A DNA stretch of 7,123 nucleotides, from the NCBI GenBank assembly GCA_030590525.1, contig JAUUYI010000102.1:1-7123 (forward strand), in the 5' to 3' direction. Under the pieces are notes generated by a model. That model was not told the origin of the DNA. It made no database searches and saw only the letters and a program-made list of their open reading frames with translations. The translations under genes were made by a program, and so were the position numbers. Of this stretch, positions 6,731 through 7,123 are shown piece by piece (position 1 is the first letter of the stretch; each line of letters begins with the position of its first letter). The stretch is from Sedimenticola sp. Its GTDB lineage: Bacteria > Pseudomonadota > Gammaproteobacteria > Chromatiales > Chromatiaceae.

Positions 6731-6803
6731 TTCGATAACCCGGGGCAAACGTGCTGGGTGGATCTAAGGAGCGCAGCGACGGATCTGGCAACGCTCCATA
6801 TCC
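6731..6803 (+). repeat. Direct repeat, copy 1 (about 73 bp)
   Basis: Aligns with 7051-7123 at an offset of exactly 320 nt, roughly three-quarters identical by eye with one compensating single-base gap on each side. Shared blocks include ATAACC, GGGCAAAC (GGGGCAAAC here), GGGTGGATC, AAGGAGCG and AGCGACGGATC. The inner part is a GGTGGATC-type palindromic unit. Probably a dispersed intergenic repeat rather than a product of local duplication, though the sequence alone does not decide this. Confidence 0.75.
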
Positions 6804-6831
6804 CGGTGGATCCGCTTCGCTTGATCCACCC
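6756..6831. repeat. Inverted pair of GGGTGGATC palindromic units
   Basis: GGGTGGATC at 6756-6764 and GATCCACCC at 6823-6831 form a perfect 9-bp inverted repeat. Each end belongs to its own imperfect palindrome: left 6756-6787, GGGTGGATC...AGCG...GGATC; right 6805-6831, GGTGGATCCGC...GCTTGATCCACCC. The arrangement resembles REP/BIME-type paired elements, and the unit resembles a palindrome I know from many gammaproteobacterial intergenic regions. The family name is uncertain. Confidence 0.7.
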
Positions 6832-6876
6832 TCCATTCTTAGGTTATTGCCTGGTCTTAGCCGGAGCGTTACCCAC

Positions 6877-6893
6877 CACCCTGAATCAGGGTG
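6877..6893. repeat. Perfect hairpin, 7-bp stem and 3-nt loop
   Basis: CACCCTG (6877-6883) pairs with CAGGGTG (6887-6893) around AAT. Neither side is followed by a T-run, so it is not a recognisable terminator. It sits directly beside the TTAGCCGGAGCG segment and is probably part of the same dispersed repeat. Confidence 0.65.
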
Positions 6894-6965
6894 TCGGATC
6901 ACACCAGGAGCCTGCCCGAGAATAGAGAACCTACTCGGCAACTGCTCCCTGCGTTGCTCTACCTC

Positions 6966-6979
6966 CTGCATCCATGCAG
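6966..6979. repeat. CTGCA-TCCA-TGCAG hairpin
   Basis: Perfect 5-bp stem with loop TCCA. It shares the CATCCATG core with the hairpins at 5929-5942 and 5949-5968. It is embedded in a CTCCCTGCGTTGCTC...CTCCTGCATCC context that looks like a dispersed intergenic sequence. Confidence 0.6.
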
Positions 6980-7050
6980 TCGTGTGGGAAACCCATTTTG
7001 GCCAGATTTCCCAATTAAATTTCGTTCCATATGTCCTCTATTCGTAACTT

Positions 7051-7123
7051 CTCAATAACCCTTGGGCAAACGGGTAGGGTGGATCAAGGAGCGTAGCGAC
7101 GGATCCACCAATACTCCGTAGCC
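7051..7123 (+). repeat. Direct repeat, copy 2 (about 73 bp, reaching the window edge)
   Basis: Second copy of 6731-6803. Its inner unit 7077-7109 (GGGTGGATC ... GGATCCACC) is a better-preserved palindrome than in copy 1, with 9-bp arms GGGTGGATC/GGATCCACC that pair at eight consecutive bases (GGTGGATC with GATCCACC, or GGTGGATCC-like ends). It may continue beyond the edge, where an inverted partner unit would be expected if it matches copy 1. Confidence 0.75.

Larger units (their letters stand above)
6647..7123. other. 477-nt gene-free region upstream of the operon, a mosaic of short repeats
   Basis: No ORF here looks like a gene; the open frames run through palindromes and lack family features. 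The left 100 nt hold the candidate promoter. From about 6731 outward the region is built of short inverted and direct repeats, listed separately. One further piece, 6857-6877 (TTAGCCGGAGCGTTACCC plus ACC), resembles one half of the GGGTTAGCGGAGCGTAACCC-type intergenic palindrome that I recall from many Gammaproteobacteria. No tRNA, CRISPR array or insertion-sequence transposase is visible. Confidence 0.6.

Noticed and set aside
6026..6748. Longer version of the export lipoprotein starting at 6748
   Set aside because: It would place 34 charged/polar residues ahead of the lipoprotein signal; the GTG at 6646 gives a normal lipobox distance.
6743..6757. Sigma-54 promoter suggested by GCACGTTTGCC on the minus strand
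   Set aside because: The spacing between the GC-rich and TTGC parts is far too short for a -24/-12 site.
6751..7047. 98-codon plus-strand frame upstream of the operon
   Set aside because: It is made almost entirely of dispersed palindromic repeat sequence and has no SD or domain.
6647..7123. CRISPR array
   Set aside because: Only two diverged copies 320 nt apart; no regular short spacers.

Overview
The window carries six genes, all on the minus strand, and reads as the first part of a capsule/exopolysaccharide operon of the exosortase A (XrtA/PEP-CTERM) type. In transcription order (right to left) they are: a Wza-like export lipoprotein (6646-6026), a chain-length determinant or polysaccharide co-polymerase (5737-4142), a tyrosine autokinase (4129-3155), a PEP-CTERM-system outer-membrane beta-barrel protein (3151-1706), an XrtA-associated AAA-type ATPase (1698-658), and a UDP-N-acetylglucosamine 2-epimerase (WecB) cut off by the left edge. 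The family assignments come from motif and whole-protein recognition, not from a search.

The protein types, signal peptides and Shine-Dalgarno (SD) sites point to a Gram-negative proteobacterium with PEP-CTERM/exosortase sorting. The short GGGTGGATC...GGATCCACC palindromes and related intergenic repeats resemble elements common in Gammaproteobacteria, so an environmental gammaproteobacterium is my best guess. GC content looks moderate (mid-50s by eye). The genus cannot be told from this window.

Layout: 1-665 wecB (partial); 658-5737 four further genes packed with gaps of 3-12 nt; 5738-6025 a gene-free 288-nt gap filled with small hairpins; 6026-6646 the export lipoprotein; 6647-7123 a gene-free region with a candidate promoter next to the operon and a mosaic of short palindromic repeats further out.

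How the genes work together: WecB supplies UDP-ManNAc as a sugar precursor. The co-polymerase and the tyrosine kinase control chain length by a phosphorylation cycle on the kinase's tyrosine tail. The lipoprotein forms the outer-membrane/periplasmic export channel. The beta-barrel protein and the ATPase are constant companions of XrtA loci without a settled role. The rest of such loci (deacetylase, FemAB-like protein, glycosyltransferases, amidotransferase, exosortase) would be expected beyond the left edge. I did not find a wholly new protein system. The least explained parts are the two intergenic regions, where several hairpins share a CA-TCCA-TG core while their stems differ.
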